A stretch of 64,000 nucleotides of DNA from Tenrec ecaudatus (lineage: Eukaryota; Chordata; Mammalia; Afrosoricida; Tenrecidae): assembly GCF_050624435.1 (NCBI RefSeq), contig NC_134546.1, positions 10,749,001 to 10,813,000 of the forward strand. Reading direction: 5' to 3'. The notes beneath the pieces are model-generated. The model was not told where the DNA came from. It made no database searches and saw only the letters and a list, made by a program, of their open reading frames with translations. Below, one piece after another: positions 48,957 through 61,094 of the stretch. The first letter of the stretch is position 1. Every line of letters starts with the position of its first letter. Both the position numbers and the translations under genes were made by a program.

Positions 48957-50956
48957 CGTCAATGACTCAGGGCGTGGGCAAAAGAAGCCATCCTCAGTCC
49001 CTACGACTGGTCCTCCCCAAATATTGTAAGTGACAGAGACAGAGGGAGGGATAGCTCTGTGCCCTAAAACCCTATTTTATGAACACTATTGAGGACACAT
49101 TTCAAAGGAGAGTGGTAGGATTGTGCATGAATTTCATTATCTCGACTGCTTAATTTTTCAGCAGTAAACAAATTCGTTTTGTCTTTCCACAAACACGCAT
49201 TGAGTATCTGCTAGCTACATAGCCCTGTGCTAGATAAGAATCCTTCCCGCCACACCTCCTCATGCTACTTGAATGCTTTTTTTAAAAACTGTTTTCCAAA
49301 TCATACTGTATATTTTTCTGACTGGAGTCCAGGAGGTGAGTTCTGTAAGAGGTTCTCAGAAACATCCAGTCCCCAGCCTCCTGAGGCATGCTGCAAGCCC
49401 ACGGGAGAGGCCTGGCATTTCCTCCTAAGCCACACTCCTGCCTTCAAGCCAAGCAAACACTTTGGAAGGACAGTAGGGACTGGCTGATCTGCTTGAGGCC
49501 ATGCTACCCTGGTGTTCCTATCCCAGGTCAGTCACTGACTTCTGCTGGCAATGGAAAGCTACCTGAGTGGATGCCGTGATCCTTACTGAGACAACAGGAT
49601 GAAGAGTCAACACTGGCCACCGCATGAGTCCTGCTCTGGAATCTAGGTAGCTTTCAGCAGTCCCACAAGTTCCCCTTGTCTGGCTTCCCTTGTAGAAATT
49701 GAGAGCAATACCTTCCTGTGCTTCCCCCTCACTGGACTCTCTTGGGTGGCTTAGAACTACCATCTCTATGGCAGTAGGTCTTTCTCCCACAGATGTCTTT
49801 CTCCCATGAGGCCTCTTTCTCTCATGGAGCTCCTGGGTGGGTTCAAACCATCAACCTTTTGGTTGACAGCCTATTTGTCTCTACTTAGATAAAACAGGGA
49901 GCACATATCTGGGTCAACTACCTGCATGAGCAGAGCCCAGCTCACACTGGCCGCCTAAAGAGCCCACCTCACCAGGGAGGATGGGTCTTAGTAGCGTTCG
50001 TTCACATGCCCTTGGCCTTGCAGAGCGGCTGGTTGATGAGGAGTGGACACCAGGCTGCTGTAGAGCCAGGGAGCCTTTCCTTCCTGGGGTTTTAGAGCAG
50101 GCACTAACTAGGAGACCAAGGTTCAGCCTGGGCCTGGCCATCTTTGGTGGCAGGAACTGCCCTGCAGAAAGACAATGAGCTTGAGACAGACAATCCAGGT
50201 GGACTTCCACTTCCCAGCTTCCTGGCCTTTCCTGTGGTTGGGTTCCATTCTTATCTCCAAGTCTGGGACATTTACTTTATCATACACTCTCCCAATTTAC
50301 GGATGCTAAAGAGCCTGTTTCCTTCTAACAGATTCTCATGAATACTCTTCCTTACACAACTTCCGTGAGAACCAAATAGACTGATTTTATATGAAACTAT
50401 TGGAAATTCCTTTAAAAAGACAGTCCCCTGACTTTATAGTTCGGGTAGGATCTCAGGGTCTCCCTAGTTTTTTTATTTTAAAAAATCAAATCACACTGCT
50501 AGTTTGAATCCCACCTTCACTGGGGTCCAGCCTCGAGTACCTTGGATTTCGAATTAGCAACAATACGTAATGCTGGCTGCTATAACAACCCCCCTAACAC
50601 CCAATGACTTGACAAAATAAATGTCTAGCCCAAGTCAGTGTCCAGCGGTTGACAGGACAACTCTGCTCAACTCTGCTCCTTGGGAATCCAGTCTTCTCCC
50701 AAGCGGCTTTACCATCTCCAGGGCCTCCAAATCCTCCACCTCACAAGCAGATAAAAAGAAGAAGAAGCGAAAGCAGAGAGTTTCCTGGAAAGTGTTTACC
50801 TCATTCGTACCCATGCTCCACTGTCCAGAGCTCAGTCATGGGGCTGTGCCTAACTGACATAGAAGCCTGAAGATGTATCTACCTACATGTCCTCCAGGAT
50901 AAGCAAATTTGGCTTCGTGACACATCCAGCACCCATCGACTACTAATTAGGACTAA
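48956..50956. other. 2 kb without a supportable gene
   Basis: One AfroSINE head scrap (49825-49872). Possible old interspersed repeats at 49170-49240 and 50560-50880 are too decayed to name. ORFs of 86-98 codons are not recognised. Confidence 0.4.
49825..49872 (-). repeat. AfroSINE head fragment
   Basis: 'gggtgggttcaaaccatcaa' and 'ccttttggttgacagcc'. Confidence 0.65.
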
Positions 50957-50958
50957 TC

Positions 50959-51070
50959 CATGGCAGCCCCTGGTGGCGCTGTCAGGTAAGTGTTGAACTG
51001 CTAATCATGAAGCCACCAGTTCAAACTCTCCAGAGACAGGTGAAGCTGTCTGCCCTTACCATGTAAGCTT
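50959..51070 (+). repeat. AfroSINE 5' part
   Basis: 'gcagcccctggtggcgctgt' head, 'gaactgctaatcatgaagcc' and 'caccagttcaaactctccag'. The tail is lost against the following RTE. Confidence 0.8.
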
Positions 51071-51124
51071 ATTGCTGATGTTGGGTGCTGTTGGGTCAGT
51101 CCACCTCCTAGAAACCCTATGTAT

Positions 51125-51695
51125 TATGGGTTGAATGAAACACTGCCTGGTCCTGAGCCATCCTCCAATTGGTCCTCCGCCTGGGCCCATTGTTTCAGTC
51201 ATGGTGTCAAATACATCTCCTGGAGGGCCACCTTCTGCTCCACTGCCCTACCACTGTGTCAAACGTGATGTCCTTCTCCAGGGACTGCTCTCTCCTGACA
51301 ATATGTCCAAAGTATGGAAGACAAAGACTCCCCATCCTTGCCTCTAAAGAGCATACTTCTCCCAAGAAAGGCGGTTTGTCCTTTCAGCAGCCCGTGGTAT
51401 TTTCAATCGTCCTCTCCAGCACCACAATTCAAATGCATGAGTTCTTCTTTGGTCTTCCTTATTCAATGTCTAACTTTCACATGCATTCAAGGCAATGGAA
51501 AATATTGTGGCTTGGGACAGGTGCACTTTAGTCCTCAAAGTAACATCCTTGCTGTTCAATATTCTAGAGAAGTGATAGGCAACCAATTAACCTAATGCAA
51601 TGCATCTTTTGAGTTCTTGGCTGTTGCTTCCATGAGAATTGATTGTGGATCCAAGCAAGACAAAATCCTTGTCAACGTCAACCTTTTCTTGGGAA
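51125..51695 (-). mobile_element. RTE/BovB-type LINE, 3' region
   Basis: 'ttgaatgaaacactgcctgg', 'caatatgtccaaagtatgga', 'cctctccagcaccacaattc' and 'ggatccaagcaagacaaaat', as in the copies at 24565, 31590 and 44742. Confidence 0.85.
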
Positions 51696-51964
51696 ACCTA
51701 GACAGAGTTAGAATCTGCTTGATAGCAGTGTTCGTGGTGAGTCCTTGAGTTTTGGAGTTGTACATTCCGTCGTGTTTTCAATGGCTACATTTGGCAGAGT
51801 AGGGTGCCATGCCTTTCTTCCAAGGCATCTCTGGGTGAATTTGAATCTCCAAAGTTCAATGAGCAGTCAAGGGGAGACAGCCCTTCACACTTCCGAGGAA
51901 TGCCTTAGTGACCACATAGCAGGACTTAACTCCATTTTCAAACTTGACTTCCCACTCTGTTTTC

Positions 51965-52165
51965 ATGTAACCAGTAATCTGCGGGTAAACAAACTGAAAC
52001 CTGTGGGCCAAATTCCACCCATGGCCCATGTTTTGCAAATCAGGTTTCCTGGAAATAGAGCCAAGACTTGATCTCTACAGCTTTGCTCGCTCTATAATGG
52101 CACAGCTGAGTGCTTTACAATTCATAAACCTAAACAACGCACTATCCAGACCCTTACTGTAAAGA
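51965..52165 (+). mobile_element. Old hAT-type DNA transposon fragment
   Basis: 'gtaaacaaactgaaacctgt', 'gggccaaattccacccatgg' and 'cgctctataatggcacagct' follow the order of the mammalian elements carrying 'gcgggccaaatccggccc'. Family name uncertain. Confidence 0.5.
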
Positions 52166-52171
52166 TTTGGG

Positions 52172-52645
52172 TGTTAGACCAGGTTGACTAGAGTAAGAAA
52201 TCCAGAGACACTATATGTGTATAAGAAAGAGCTTTATATCAAAGAGCAATTATATATTGAGAAAACATCCCAGCCCAGTCCAGATCAAGTCCACAAGTCC
52301 AATATTAACCCATATGTCCAATACTAGTCCGTACATTCTTCTCCAGACTCACGCAGCACATGCAATGATGCCAAATGCAGGAAGGTCACAGGCCAGTAGG
52401 TGGAAAGTTTTGTGAATCCAGTGGCGATGGAAGCATCTCCAGGGCTCTGGCTGTCATCAGTGTGGCTCCATATGGCTCTTCAAGAGGAATCTCAAGCAGA
52501 GAGACAGTGTGGTCCTCCTCCCAGGAGAAAAAGAGGAAGTTCCCAGAATCCTCCTGGCAGGTGTTACCTTGTGGCCTGACTGACAAGCTAGCCTTCACTC
52601 CTGTATTCTGTTTATCGAGTTGACATGAATTATGTAACTACCACA
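52172..52645 (-). repeat. LTR-like TG..CA element
   Basis: 'tgttagaccaggttgactag', 'gagaaaacatcccagcccag' and 'gtaactaccaca' at the end. Same family as 45682, 58479, 59524 and 63418. Confidence 0.78.
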
Positions 52646-52699
52646 GTTTTCCAAGTCTGCAGAAATGTATCAGCTGTCTAACTGTCCAAAGTACGGTGC

Positions 52700-53012
52700 T
52701 TTCTTTTGTTCTTATTTATTTATTTATATTAATCATTTTACTGGGAGGCTTTTACAAATCTTATGACAATCCACCAATCAATTGTATTAAGCACACTTGT
52801 ACATATTTTGCCAGCAACATTCCCAAAACATTTTCTTTCAACTTGAGCCCTTGGTATCAGCTCCTCTCTTTTCTCCTACCTCCCTCACCCTCCCACCCTC
52901 ATGACTCCTTGATCAATTATATATTATCATTGGTATTTCATGCCTTACACAGTCCGTTGTCTCCCTTCACCCACATTTCTGTTTTTTTGTCCTCTGGGCG
53001 GGTTTCAACCTC
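52700..53012 (-). mobile_element. L1-like LINE 3' end, strongly truncated
   Basis: 'taatcattttactgggaggc', 'caattgtattaagcacactt' and 'cttgagcccttggtatcagc'. Confidence 0.68.
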
Positions 53013-53053
53013 CAACTATTTGTGTCACCTGGGGACTCATACATGCAGTGTCC

Positions 53054-53254
53054 AAAACCAAAGTGCCATCGAGTTGATTCCAACTCACAGAGACCCTCTA
53101 GGGCAGGGTAGAACTGCCCCTGTGGCTTTCAGAGACTGTAACTTTTTATGGGAGTAGAAAGTCCATCGTTCTCCCATGGAGAGGCTGGTGGTTTCGAACT
53201 GCTGACCTTGGGGTTAGCAGCCCAACACATAACCACTATGCCATCAGGGCTCCC
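53054..53254 (-). repeat. AfroSINE, full length
   Basis: 'ccaaagtgccatcgagttga', 'gcagggtagaactgcccctg' and 'ccttggggttagcagcccaa' to 'tgccatcagggctccc'. Confidence 0.91.
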
Positions 53255-53800
53255 AGGTGTAATCTAGACCCTGTTATTCAATAAATGCATGTTGTTTCTT
53301 TGTCCTTTATTTTATATAATGTTATTGAGTTTTACTATGATCGAGACTCCCTGAATTCTTTTTCTTTCTTTTTTCCTGACAAAAAGTCTGAGTCTTCAAA
53401 AGAACCTACTTCTCTCTCTGAGGCCTCTTCTCACCTGAGATTTCTATGATTCATTGCAAAGCCATCCAACTCCCCGTGGCTTTGACATGCCCTTCTATGC
53501 TATCTCTGAGGACACAGTTTTGATTTTTAAAAGAACCAGTTCTCCACCCTTCCGGCTCTCAGAAAATGAGTTTGCACCAGCCGGGCCTGTTGTCTTTGGT
53601 AAGAGCCCACACCCTGCTGTGCAGACATACCTGAGGGAATCCAGACTCCTCCTCTGGGGTTCATGCCAAAAGCACTGGTGGGGTACCATGGAGGCTGGCT
53701 TCTCAAGCCTCAAGGAGAGTCTGGGGTTGGCATTGGAAGACGTTCAAGCTCTTCTTCTGAGCCCCACCTGAAAGAGCAAGTCTAGCTTCAGAAACGTTTT
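53255..53800. other. No gene or recognised repeat
   Basis: Frame 53454-53771 is open for 105 codons; product not recognised. Confidence 0.4.
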
Positions 53801-53802
53801 AG

Positions 53803-54385
53803 GCAATCAGTCCAATGGACTAATGGACCCACAGGCACCAGGCTCCACAACCCTGAGTCAAGAAGAACTAGATAGTGCCCAGCTACCACTACCAACTGCT
53901 TTGTAAAGCACCACATAAGAAGGTCCGAGGTAGACATAAAGAAAAATCTGGAACAAAATTCAAAATCATTGAAGAGACCAGCCTTACTGGACCAACAGAG
54001 CCGGTAGGATGCCTAAGACGATGAGCTGGTCTGTGGTCACCCATCAGGTCTAGAACTGAACTCATATGTGGCTCAACTTCCGGCCAAGTAATAGAGGGTT
54101 TATAAAGGGACTAATAACAAGAGAGGTGAGGTACCCACACCTTTGTAAAAATCAACCCTTTAAGATGAAAGCACAGCATTGACCCAGAGACAAAGTTCAG
54201 AGGGTCGGGAAAGAAGGAGGAACAGGAACAGGCAACCTGGGGGGGAGGTGGGTAAGGGATGGTACTTTAAGGGGATGGCAGCGAAGGGGATGGAGCAGAG
54301 TGCGTACGAATTGTTCCATGTAAAATTGATGCTCTGACCTATAAACCTTCACCTCATCTGCACTAAAGTAAGAAAGGAAAAAAAC
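53803..54385 (+). mobile_element. Afrotherian L1 LINE 3' UTR, sense
   Basis: 'gaccagccttactggaccaa', 'aggtctagaactgaactcat', 'ggaggaacaggaacaggcaa' and 'ctataaaccttcacctcatc' in the order of the afrotherian L1 3' UTR, ending near an A-rich tail (gaaaggaaaaaaac). Confidence 0.65.
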
Positions 54386-54525
54386 ATATCAAGGCTTTCA
54401 CACCCTGCCTGTGGAGCCCTTGGCCTTCAGACCCCATTTCCATGGGCCACTGAGCCCTTTTGGGAAGCGGACTCTCAGTTGCTCCTGTTGGGATCGGAAA
54501 CCTTCCCTCCATCTTCCCTTTGAAG

Positions 54526-54718
54526 CAGCGGTTCTCAACCTGTGGGTTGTGATCCCTTTGGGGGTTGAACGACCCTTTCACAGAGGTCACCCAATTCCTA
54601 ACAGTAGCAAAATGACAGTGATGAAGTAGCGTCGAAAATAATGTTATGGTTGTGGGGTCCCTACAACAGGAGGCACTGTATGAAAGGGCCGCAGCATTGG
54701 GAAGGTTGAAAACCTCTG
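54526..54718 (-). mobile_element. SPIN-type hAT MITE, copy 2
   Basis: Ends cagcggttctcaacc and gaaggttgaaaacctctg. Flanking octamers ctttgaag (54518-54525) and ctctaaag (54719-54726) agree at 6 of 8. 193 bp. Opposite orientation to copies 1 and 3, same internal junction. Confidence 0.88.
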
Positions 54719-54825
54719 CTCTAAAGGAACCTATTTGGATGGAAGTTGTGGGAAGACAGGATCCTTCATTCTTATTCACCGATGGTGCCTGGCACCGTGC
54801 CTGGCACACCTTTCTGGAAAGACCC

Positions 54826-54958
54826 AAACCCACGGCCACTCACTGTGACCCTATAGGATGGAAGTGCCCATGCTGTGGCCAGAGCTACATACCTTTATGG
54901 AAGCCAACCTTGGAGCAGCTAGTCTGCACCCCTGACCTTTCCATTAACCACTGTGTCT
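54826..54958 (-). repeat. AfroSINE, diverged
   Basis: 'ccaaacccacggccactcac', 'tgaccctataggatggaagt' and 'cctttccattaaccactgtg'. Confidence 0.8.
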
Positions 54959-54987
54959 CTGGTTCTCGTGGGCCCATATTTGTGTGC

Positions 54988-55345
54988 TGAGTACCTAATA
55001 TGGGCAAGGAGCCGTGAACTGGCGGAAGAACAAACCAACCTGTGTCAGAAAACTTACAACAGGTATGCTCCTCAGAAGCAAAGGCGGCAAGACTTCACCT
55101 CTCAGACTCTGGTCATGTTATCCAAAGGGACCAGTCTCTCGAGATGGACATCACGCTCGGAAAGGCGGGGTCAGCAAAGACGAGGATGGCCCTCAGCGTT
55201 GACACAGAGGCTGCAATAATGGCTCAAGCACAGGAACCATTGAGAGATTGGCACCGACCTGAGCAGTCGCCCCTCCTGCAGTACACAGGGTCACCGGGTC
55301 AGAACCCACTGGAGCACAACAGCAAATCGTCGTTGAGTTAGTGGC
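54988..55345 (+). mobile_element. RTE/BovB-type LINE 3' end, sense
   Basis: 'gaagaacaaaccaacctgtg', 'atgctcctcagaagcaaagg', 'gactctggtcatgttatcca' and 'cacagggtcaccgggtcaga', ending 'agcacaacagcaaatcg'. It is the reverse of the 31590 copy. Confidence 0.8.
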
Positions 55346-56130
55346 GCTGAAGATTCAAGGTGCGTGGGCATGCCCCTCCGCATGCTTACCAGTGTTCCTT
55401 CCCAATCACGCTTCTTTCTCGCGCTCTTCCTCCTTCACCCTAAAATGTTTTCTTATTGGTAACATTTGCAAGGCCTAGATTTTAGGTGCATAATTTCAGG
55501 CCTGTACCGGTGCAACCAATACACTAGTCTAGACTTAAAACCACACGAGCACTAGATGCCAGTAAACCTGTTTCAAGAAATGAAAAACAGAACATTTCAA
55601 TTTCTGCCAAAAAGAACAATACCTTTTGCTCATCAATCCCCGCCCCCCATTATGTACTCCCTAGAGCTCTTCTTTCATTTCATCATGTTCTAAGGGGTCC
55701 TGGCTGCCTCCTTGCCTGAGAGCATAACTCAGTGATCTGGGGGTGAGGGGCGGGGCAGGGGGCAGCATACTGACCCGTCACTGCCTCTCCAGGGCCAGTA
55801 CCTGAACAAATGTTGAAGATGCACAAGGGGAGATGGAACTAAATTTGAAGACGCCCAAAGGTGCGTGTGACCTTTTTTGGAGGGGCATATAGATAAAGTA
55901 ACCTGGCAGGACAGCCAGACAGCAGACAGCACAGACTAGTTTGGGTTTAGGGTCAATGGGAACTCAAGACTGGACTGGGAGAATGGAAACTGAAAATGGA
56001 GGAGTTCTTTCAGAAACAGGAAGGTAGAAGTTCTGTCTTAAAAGGTCATCCATCTAATTCATAGAGATATATTTGTGTACACATATGTAACACACATATA
56101 ACATATATGATATGTTATGGATAGATGGGT
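55346..56130. other. No gene or recognised repeat
   Basis: Unique-looking, with a TA/CA-rich simple tract near 56070-56120. Confidence 0.4.
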
Positions 56131-56133
56131 CCT

Positions 56134-56642
56134 TGAGATAGTTAAAGTTTATTGTGCCAACCTGGCCGATAAACACATGTGGAGTTAGTTGAAGGGCAGA
56201 GAGATAAATGGCTCAGTGAGCCTTGCCTTTCTAGTTCTCAGGGCTCTTGCTTTCTGATGGCCGGACCAGGGTGCAGCTGCCTTAACCAGCTCCCTGCTTC
56301 ACCTGGCAAGGCTCACTTCCTGTAAGACATCCCCAAGGAGAAGCCACATGGATCTACCCCGATGCAGCCCTGGGTGCTGGAGCAGCCTGTGTGGAGATCC
56401 CTGCCAGCACTGAGATGCTTACACGTTCACTGATTCGGCTTTCCTCCTGCAGTCGGTGTCATTGTGTGTGTTTTGTGAGATGGAGGAGGACTTTGTGGTT
56501 TGGTGTCGGACATATGGGTTAATGTTGTACTTGTGGGCTTGGGCAGCACTGAGTTGGGATCTTTTCTTGATGTGCACTTAACCTTTATATAAAACTCTCT
56601 CTTATACATGAGTTTCTGTGGATTTGTTTCTCTAAAGTACCC
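56134..56642 (+). repeat. LTR-like TG..CA element, variant with a different 5' half
   Basis: The right half matches the 58479 family ('ggacatatgggttaatgttg', 'tggatttgtttctctaaagt'), but the left 150 bp ('aaagtttattgtgccaacct') differ, suggesting a second subfamily. Confidence 0.6.
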
Positions 56643-56692
56643 ATCCTGGTGGCACAGTGAGGTAGGACCGACTCAATGGCAGTGGGCCTGTG
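56643..56692 (+). repeat. AfroSINE with most of the middle deleted
   Basis: Head 'tcctggtggcacagtgagg' is joined directly to tail 'accgactcaatggcagtggg'. Confidence 0.7.
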
Positions 56693-58160
56693 TGTGCACG
56701 CGTGCATGTGCGTGTGTTTATATAGACACACATGCACATCAGGCAGGGTATGTGCTCAATAATGAGGACTCAAAGAGATGACAATCATGAGGAAAAGACA
56801 GCGGTAGTGAAGAGTCCTGGAAACACGGATAGGAGAAAGAGTTGGTGGGGGACTCAGCGAGAAGGCGATTCATGACTTCCTATGTTGATCCACATGGCCC
56901 ATGAAACTCCTTGGTGGTCACACAGCAGTGATTCACTTCATGCTCCATACTTTACACAACTGCAAGGCAGTGAGGAAGGGCAGAGAGGGCGGGGACTGGG
57001 ACGCTGGACTGTGCATGGCAGCCTTGTCATTGGCAGCAACCGTCCAATTGACCCCCAGCTCAGAGTTTCTCAGATGCGGAGAGAAATGTTGCCTGACCCT
57101 GCACCATCCCCATGATGGCTGGCAGGTTGGACCTCTGTGATTGAGAAGGTTCTCACAGGCTGATTTCTAGAAGGAGGTCTCCAGACCCCTCTCCCTAATC
57201 CATCTTAGTTTGAAAGTACCGCTGAAACCTGCTCAGCGCCATAGCAACACGTAAGCCTGCCCTGCACAGACAGATGGGGGGCGGCACAGGGGGGGCTGTG
57301 CATTGACTGGGTCTTGAACTCAGCGTCACCCACAGGGACGGTGAGAATTCCACTGCCATGCCCCTAGACTGCAGCCTAGGGCTCAGAGGGAGGGAGGATG
57401 CCTTGGGTGGGAAGCTGATTCCAAGCATCACCCTTTTTTTTTCAGGCCACTCTCTCAACATCATGATTATTAATTATCTATCTCAGCCATCCTTATTAGA
57501 AGGCCTCCTCCAGGGAAGAAGCAGCTGAGCTTTAAAACAATTCAATCCTGTAAAGCTTCAGACTTCTGCCTGCCCCCGTGGTGACGTTCTAAAAATGCTC
57601 CTTTCGGCAGTTTGGTGATGACTCACAGGAGCAGAAAAACATTTCAGGGGAATTACTTCTCTCTATCTCTGAAAATTAAGCCTATACATCTTCCAGTCTC
57701 TGTCATCACTTCCTCTTGTTCTGCTGATGAGGCCTACGATGGAGGACTCACCTCCACCTGCAGACAGAAGCCTCTCCAAGCCCAGGCTGGGGGGACCGTA
57801 GTTCCTGCCCTAGAGACCCAGGGACCATGTTTCTGGACCCCAAGATTCCTCCGTCCTGGCTGGCCATTCCTCTTTGGCCAACAAGGGCTGTCGCAAGTCC
57901 TGTGGGAGCAGATGGCTCGGTGCCCTCCCTGCCACGCTCAACCTCAGGGTAGCACAGAGGCAATTTGACTTCTTTCCCATGGGACTTGCGTAGCTGGCAA
58001 GAAACAGACCTGCTGGCACAGGAAGCAAAGAACAGAGCGGCTCAGTCAACCTGGCCAGCCCTCCAGAGGGAAAGCCTGAGGTGAGAGGCAGGCCCCTTCC
58101 CCACTGGCAGGGACCAGTGGCCCATTGGTGGATGAAACCAAGGAGCTGCCTGCCAGGAGG
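56693..58160. other. 1.5 kb without a supportable gene
   Basis: A (GT/CA) mixed tract at 56690-56740. ORFs of up to 118 codons on both strands are not recognised. Confidence 0.4.
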
Positions 58161-58174
58161 TGCATGCTGCAGTG

Positions 58175-58300
58175 GGGTGAACGGGCTTTGGAGCCACATG
58201 GGGGTAGTGGTGTTTGTGTCCCCACGCTGCCACTGCCCCCTGAGTGATCTTGAGCAAGTGATGCCAACTCTCCAAGCTTCCTTACTCTTGGTAGCAGTAG
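58175..58300 (+). repeat. MIR SINE fragment
   Basis: 'gggctttggagccacatggg', 'cccacgctgccactgccccc', 'gatcttgagcaagtgatgcc' and 'cttccttactcttggtagca' follow MIR order. Confidence 0.65.
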
Positions 58301-58478
58301 GAGAAAACCAGTTGCCAGCAAATCAATCATGTAACTCAGGGCCACAGCATGGATGCCAGGGGAGAACTGGTCTCCCGCTGGTGTTTAGTGACTGATGTTT
58401 CAGGAGTGGATCACTCGGATACCCATCACAGAATCCAAGGGAACACAAATACAATCACTGTTTTGCCTTCTGAATATC

Positions 58479-58989
58479 TGTGGTAGTTACATAATCTGGT
58501 GCTAACTTTAGACTATTAAGAGTGAAGGAGTGGAGTGTAGCCTGTCAATCAGGTCACTGCTTGATGACCTCATTTGGAGGCACTAAGGAGATAAAGAGCT
58601 CAGCTCGCTGGAGGTGAGACACACACATTCCTTGCGAGACATTCCTGTTGACAAGCCACGTGGAGCTTTGGGAGAGCCCTGGAGCTGGAGGAGCCACATG
58701 GAGACCCACGCCAACACTGAGATGCTTACAATGCCACTGCATCCACAAAATTTCCCACCCACTGGCCTGGGATCTTCCTGCATTAGGCGTCATTGCTTGT
58801 GTTGCGTGGGTCTGAAGAGGAAGTTATAGATTGGTATTGGACATTTGGACTAATATTGGATTTATGCACTTGAACTGGACTGGGCTGGGATGTTTTCTTA
58901 ATGTACAATTGCTCTTGTATATTAAGCTCTTTCTCATACACATATGAGTGTCCATGAATTTGTTTCTCTAGTCTACCCAGACTAATGCA
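58479..58989 (+). repeat. LTR-like TG..CA element, best-defined copy
   Basis: Starts tgtggtagttacataatctg, ends ctacccagactaatgca. Flanked by atatc (58474-58478) and acatc (58990-58994), 4 of 5 matching, as expected for an LTR target duplication. 511 bp, no coding capacity. Likely a solo LTR; not matched to a named family. Confidence 0.78.
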
Positions 58990-59091
58990 ACATCCTTAGC
59001 TTTCCTTCTCAGACTTTCTCTGCTAGTCCTGTCTTCTTCTCTGCCTGCATCACCTCTTTTCCTTCATACCTTTTATTTCTTCCCACCTCCA

Positions 59092-59250
59092 GAGTGGTTA
59101 CACATTGGGTTGCTAATCGAAAGGTGAGCAGTTTGAAATCACTACTCAAGTAAAGAGTTACAGCCTCACAAACCCACAGGGGCAGTTCTATCCTACCCTA
59201 TAGAGTTGCCATGTGTCAGAATTGACTCGATGGCAATGAGTTTAGTTTGC
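59092..59250 (+). repeat. AfroSINE
   Basis: 'gttacacattgggttgctaa', 'acccacaggggcagttctat' and 'attgactcgatggcaatgag'. Confidence 0.88.
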
Positions 59251-59523
59251 GGTTGGTCCATGCTTCCCTAAGAGCAGATGGGAATGGGAAAAGATTTGGA
59301 GAGGGAACTTTCTCTCGGGGCAACTCAACCCCTCCCCACCCCAGACTTTCTGTTAGCATGTCAGCAAAACAGCGATTGCATTGTGTGTTCCCATTGATTC
59401 TGTGATCCGTGTTTGTGAATTTTCCCTATCTTTTCAGTGTCCCTTCTCCCTGCAAACATTATCTATTGCTCCTTAACAAGCTAGGCCAACCCTTAGTGAC
59501 ATAACTCATGCACTTAGAAGGTA

Positions 59524-60027
59524 TGTTAGTCTGGGTTGACTAGCAAATCAAATCAGAAACAAATCCAGAGGCATTCATATGCGTGTGAGAGAGTTTTATA
59601 TCAAAGAGTAATTGCATATTAAGAAAACATCCCAGCCCTGTCCAGATCAAGTCCATAAGTCCGATATTAGCCCATATGTCTGATACCAGTCTATAATTTC
59701 CTCTTCAGACTCACAAAACACATGCAATGACGCTGAATGCAGGAAGCTCACAGGCCGGTGGGTGGAAACTCTTGTGGATCCAGTGCCAGTGAGAGCAGCT
59801 CAGTGTGAGTCTCCATGTGGCTCCTCCAGCTCCAGGGCTCTGGTTCTATCGGGGGTCTCCATGTGGCTTGTCAGCAGGAAGACAAGGAGAGTGTGTAAGA
59901 GTATCTGGCCTCCAGCAAGCTATTTATCTCCTTAGCGCCTCCGAATTAGGTCATCAAGATGCAACTAGATTGGCAGGCTAGACTCCACCCCTTCACAAGT
60001 TGACAGGAGATTATGTAACTGCCACCG
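59524..60027 (-). repeat. LTR-like TG..CA element
   Basis: 'tgttagtctgggttgactag', 'gaaaacatcccagccctgtc' and 'ttatgtaactgccacc'. No matching 5-bp duplication seen. Confidence 0.75.
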
Positions 60028-60425
60028 TTTCTGTAGGTCAGGGATTTGGGGGTGGCTTCGGGGTGTCGTCCAGCTTAGGGTCTCTCACAGGTGTCAGTAA
60101 AGGTGATGAGCAGAGCAGCAGTCATTGCCAGGCTCAGGGATGTGCCGCCATGCTCACTCAGCAGTCACTAACAGAACTCCCTTCCTCCCACGCTGTTGGA
60201 CTTTGGACCTCGCTAGCTGTTGGAAAGAGACAGCTCAGTTACTTGCGAGATGGGCCTTCCTGTAGGGCAGCTTAGAGCATGGACGTTGGTGTCACCATGG
60301 TGAAGAAGGGAAAGAAAAACGAGACGGAGAAAAATAAAAGACTTAGGACAGATGGCAGGTAGTCCCCGACTGACAATGACCTCTGTGTTCTGATGGGTTT
60401 CATTATTACCAAAGCCAGACCAGTG

Positions 60426-60552
60426 TCTATCATGCTGATTCTGACTCATAGCAACCCCATAGGACAGAGCAGGACTTTCCCGTAGGGTACCCAGGCCGAG
60501 CTCTTTAAGGAAGCAGACTACCGCATCTTGCTCCAGCGTTTGGACTGCTTGT
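60426..60552 (-). repeat. AfroSINE, diverged
   Basis: 'gctgattctgactcatagca', 'gacagagcaggactttcccg' and 'gctccagcgtttggactgct'. Confidence 0.78.
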
Positions 60553-60903
60553 TTGTTATTGGTGTGGCCTTTTATTCCTGGCCTTTTGAAATCTGATCCT
60601 TTCCTGTGATTGTTGAGAATAGACACAGCAGATCAAACACCCATTCAGCACGGACAGTTTCCAGACCTTGAGCCCCTGCTTTGAGATGGGCAACCATTCT
60701 CCCCTCCCTTGTCTGTGCTGTTCCCCCCTCACTGGCGTCAGCTCATGGCCCCCTTATGGCTCTGAGTGAAACTTGTGGGTTGCGCTTTTTCAATTGGATC
60801 CCATCGAGGTAATTCTTAAAAGGAAATATGCTCAAAGCAGGCTTTGATGTATTTTATTTTTATGGGTTAATCTAAATGGTTTGGTTTGAAGAAGACTTTA
60901 AGG

Positions 60904-61094
60904 AAGCGATTCTCAACCTTCCTAATGCCGTAACCTTTTGATACAGTTTCTCGTGTTGTGGTGACCCCCAACCATAAAATGATTTTCATTGCTATTTCAT
61001 CACTTCATTGTGCTACTGTTGTGAATTGGGTGACCCCTGTGAAAGAGTCATTCCACCCCCAAAGGGGCCACAGCCCACCGATTGAGAACTGCTG
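60904..61094 (+). mobile_element. SPIN-type hAT MITE, copy 3
   Basis: Ends aagcgattctcaacctt and gattgagaactgctg. Flanks ctttaagg (60896-60903) and ctctaagg (61095-61102) agree at 7 of 8. 191 bp, same orientation as copy 1. Confidence 0.9.

Noticed and set aside
54363-54839. 158-codon antisense frame
   Set aside because: Runs across a SPIN element and an AfroSINE, so it is a repeat-derived accident.
58810-58935. Possible tRNA-like sequence suspected from repeated short motifs
   Set aside because: It belongs to the LTR-like family; no cloverleaf could be drawn.
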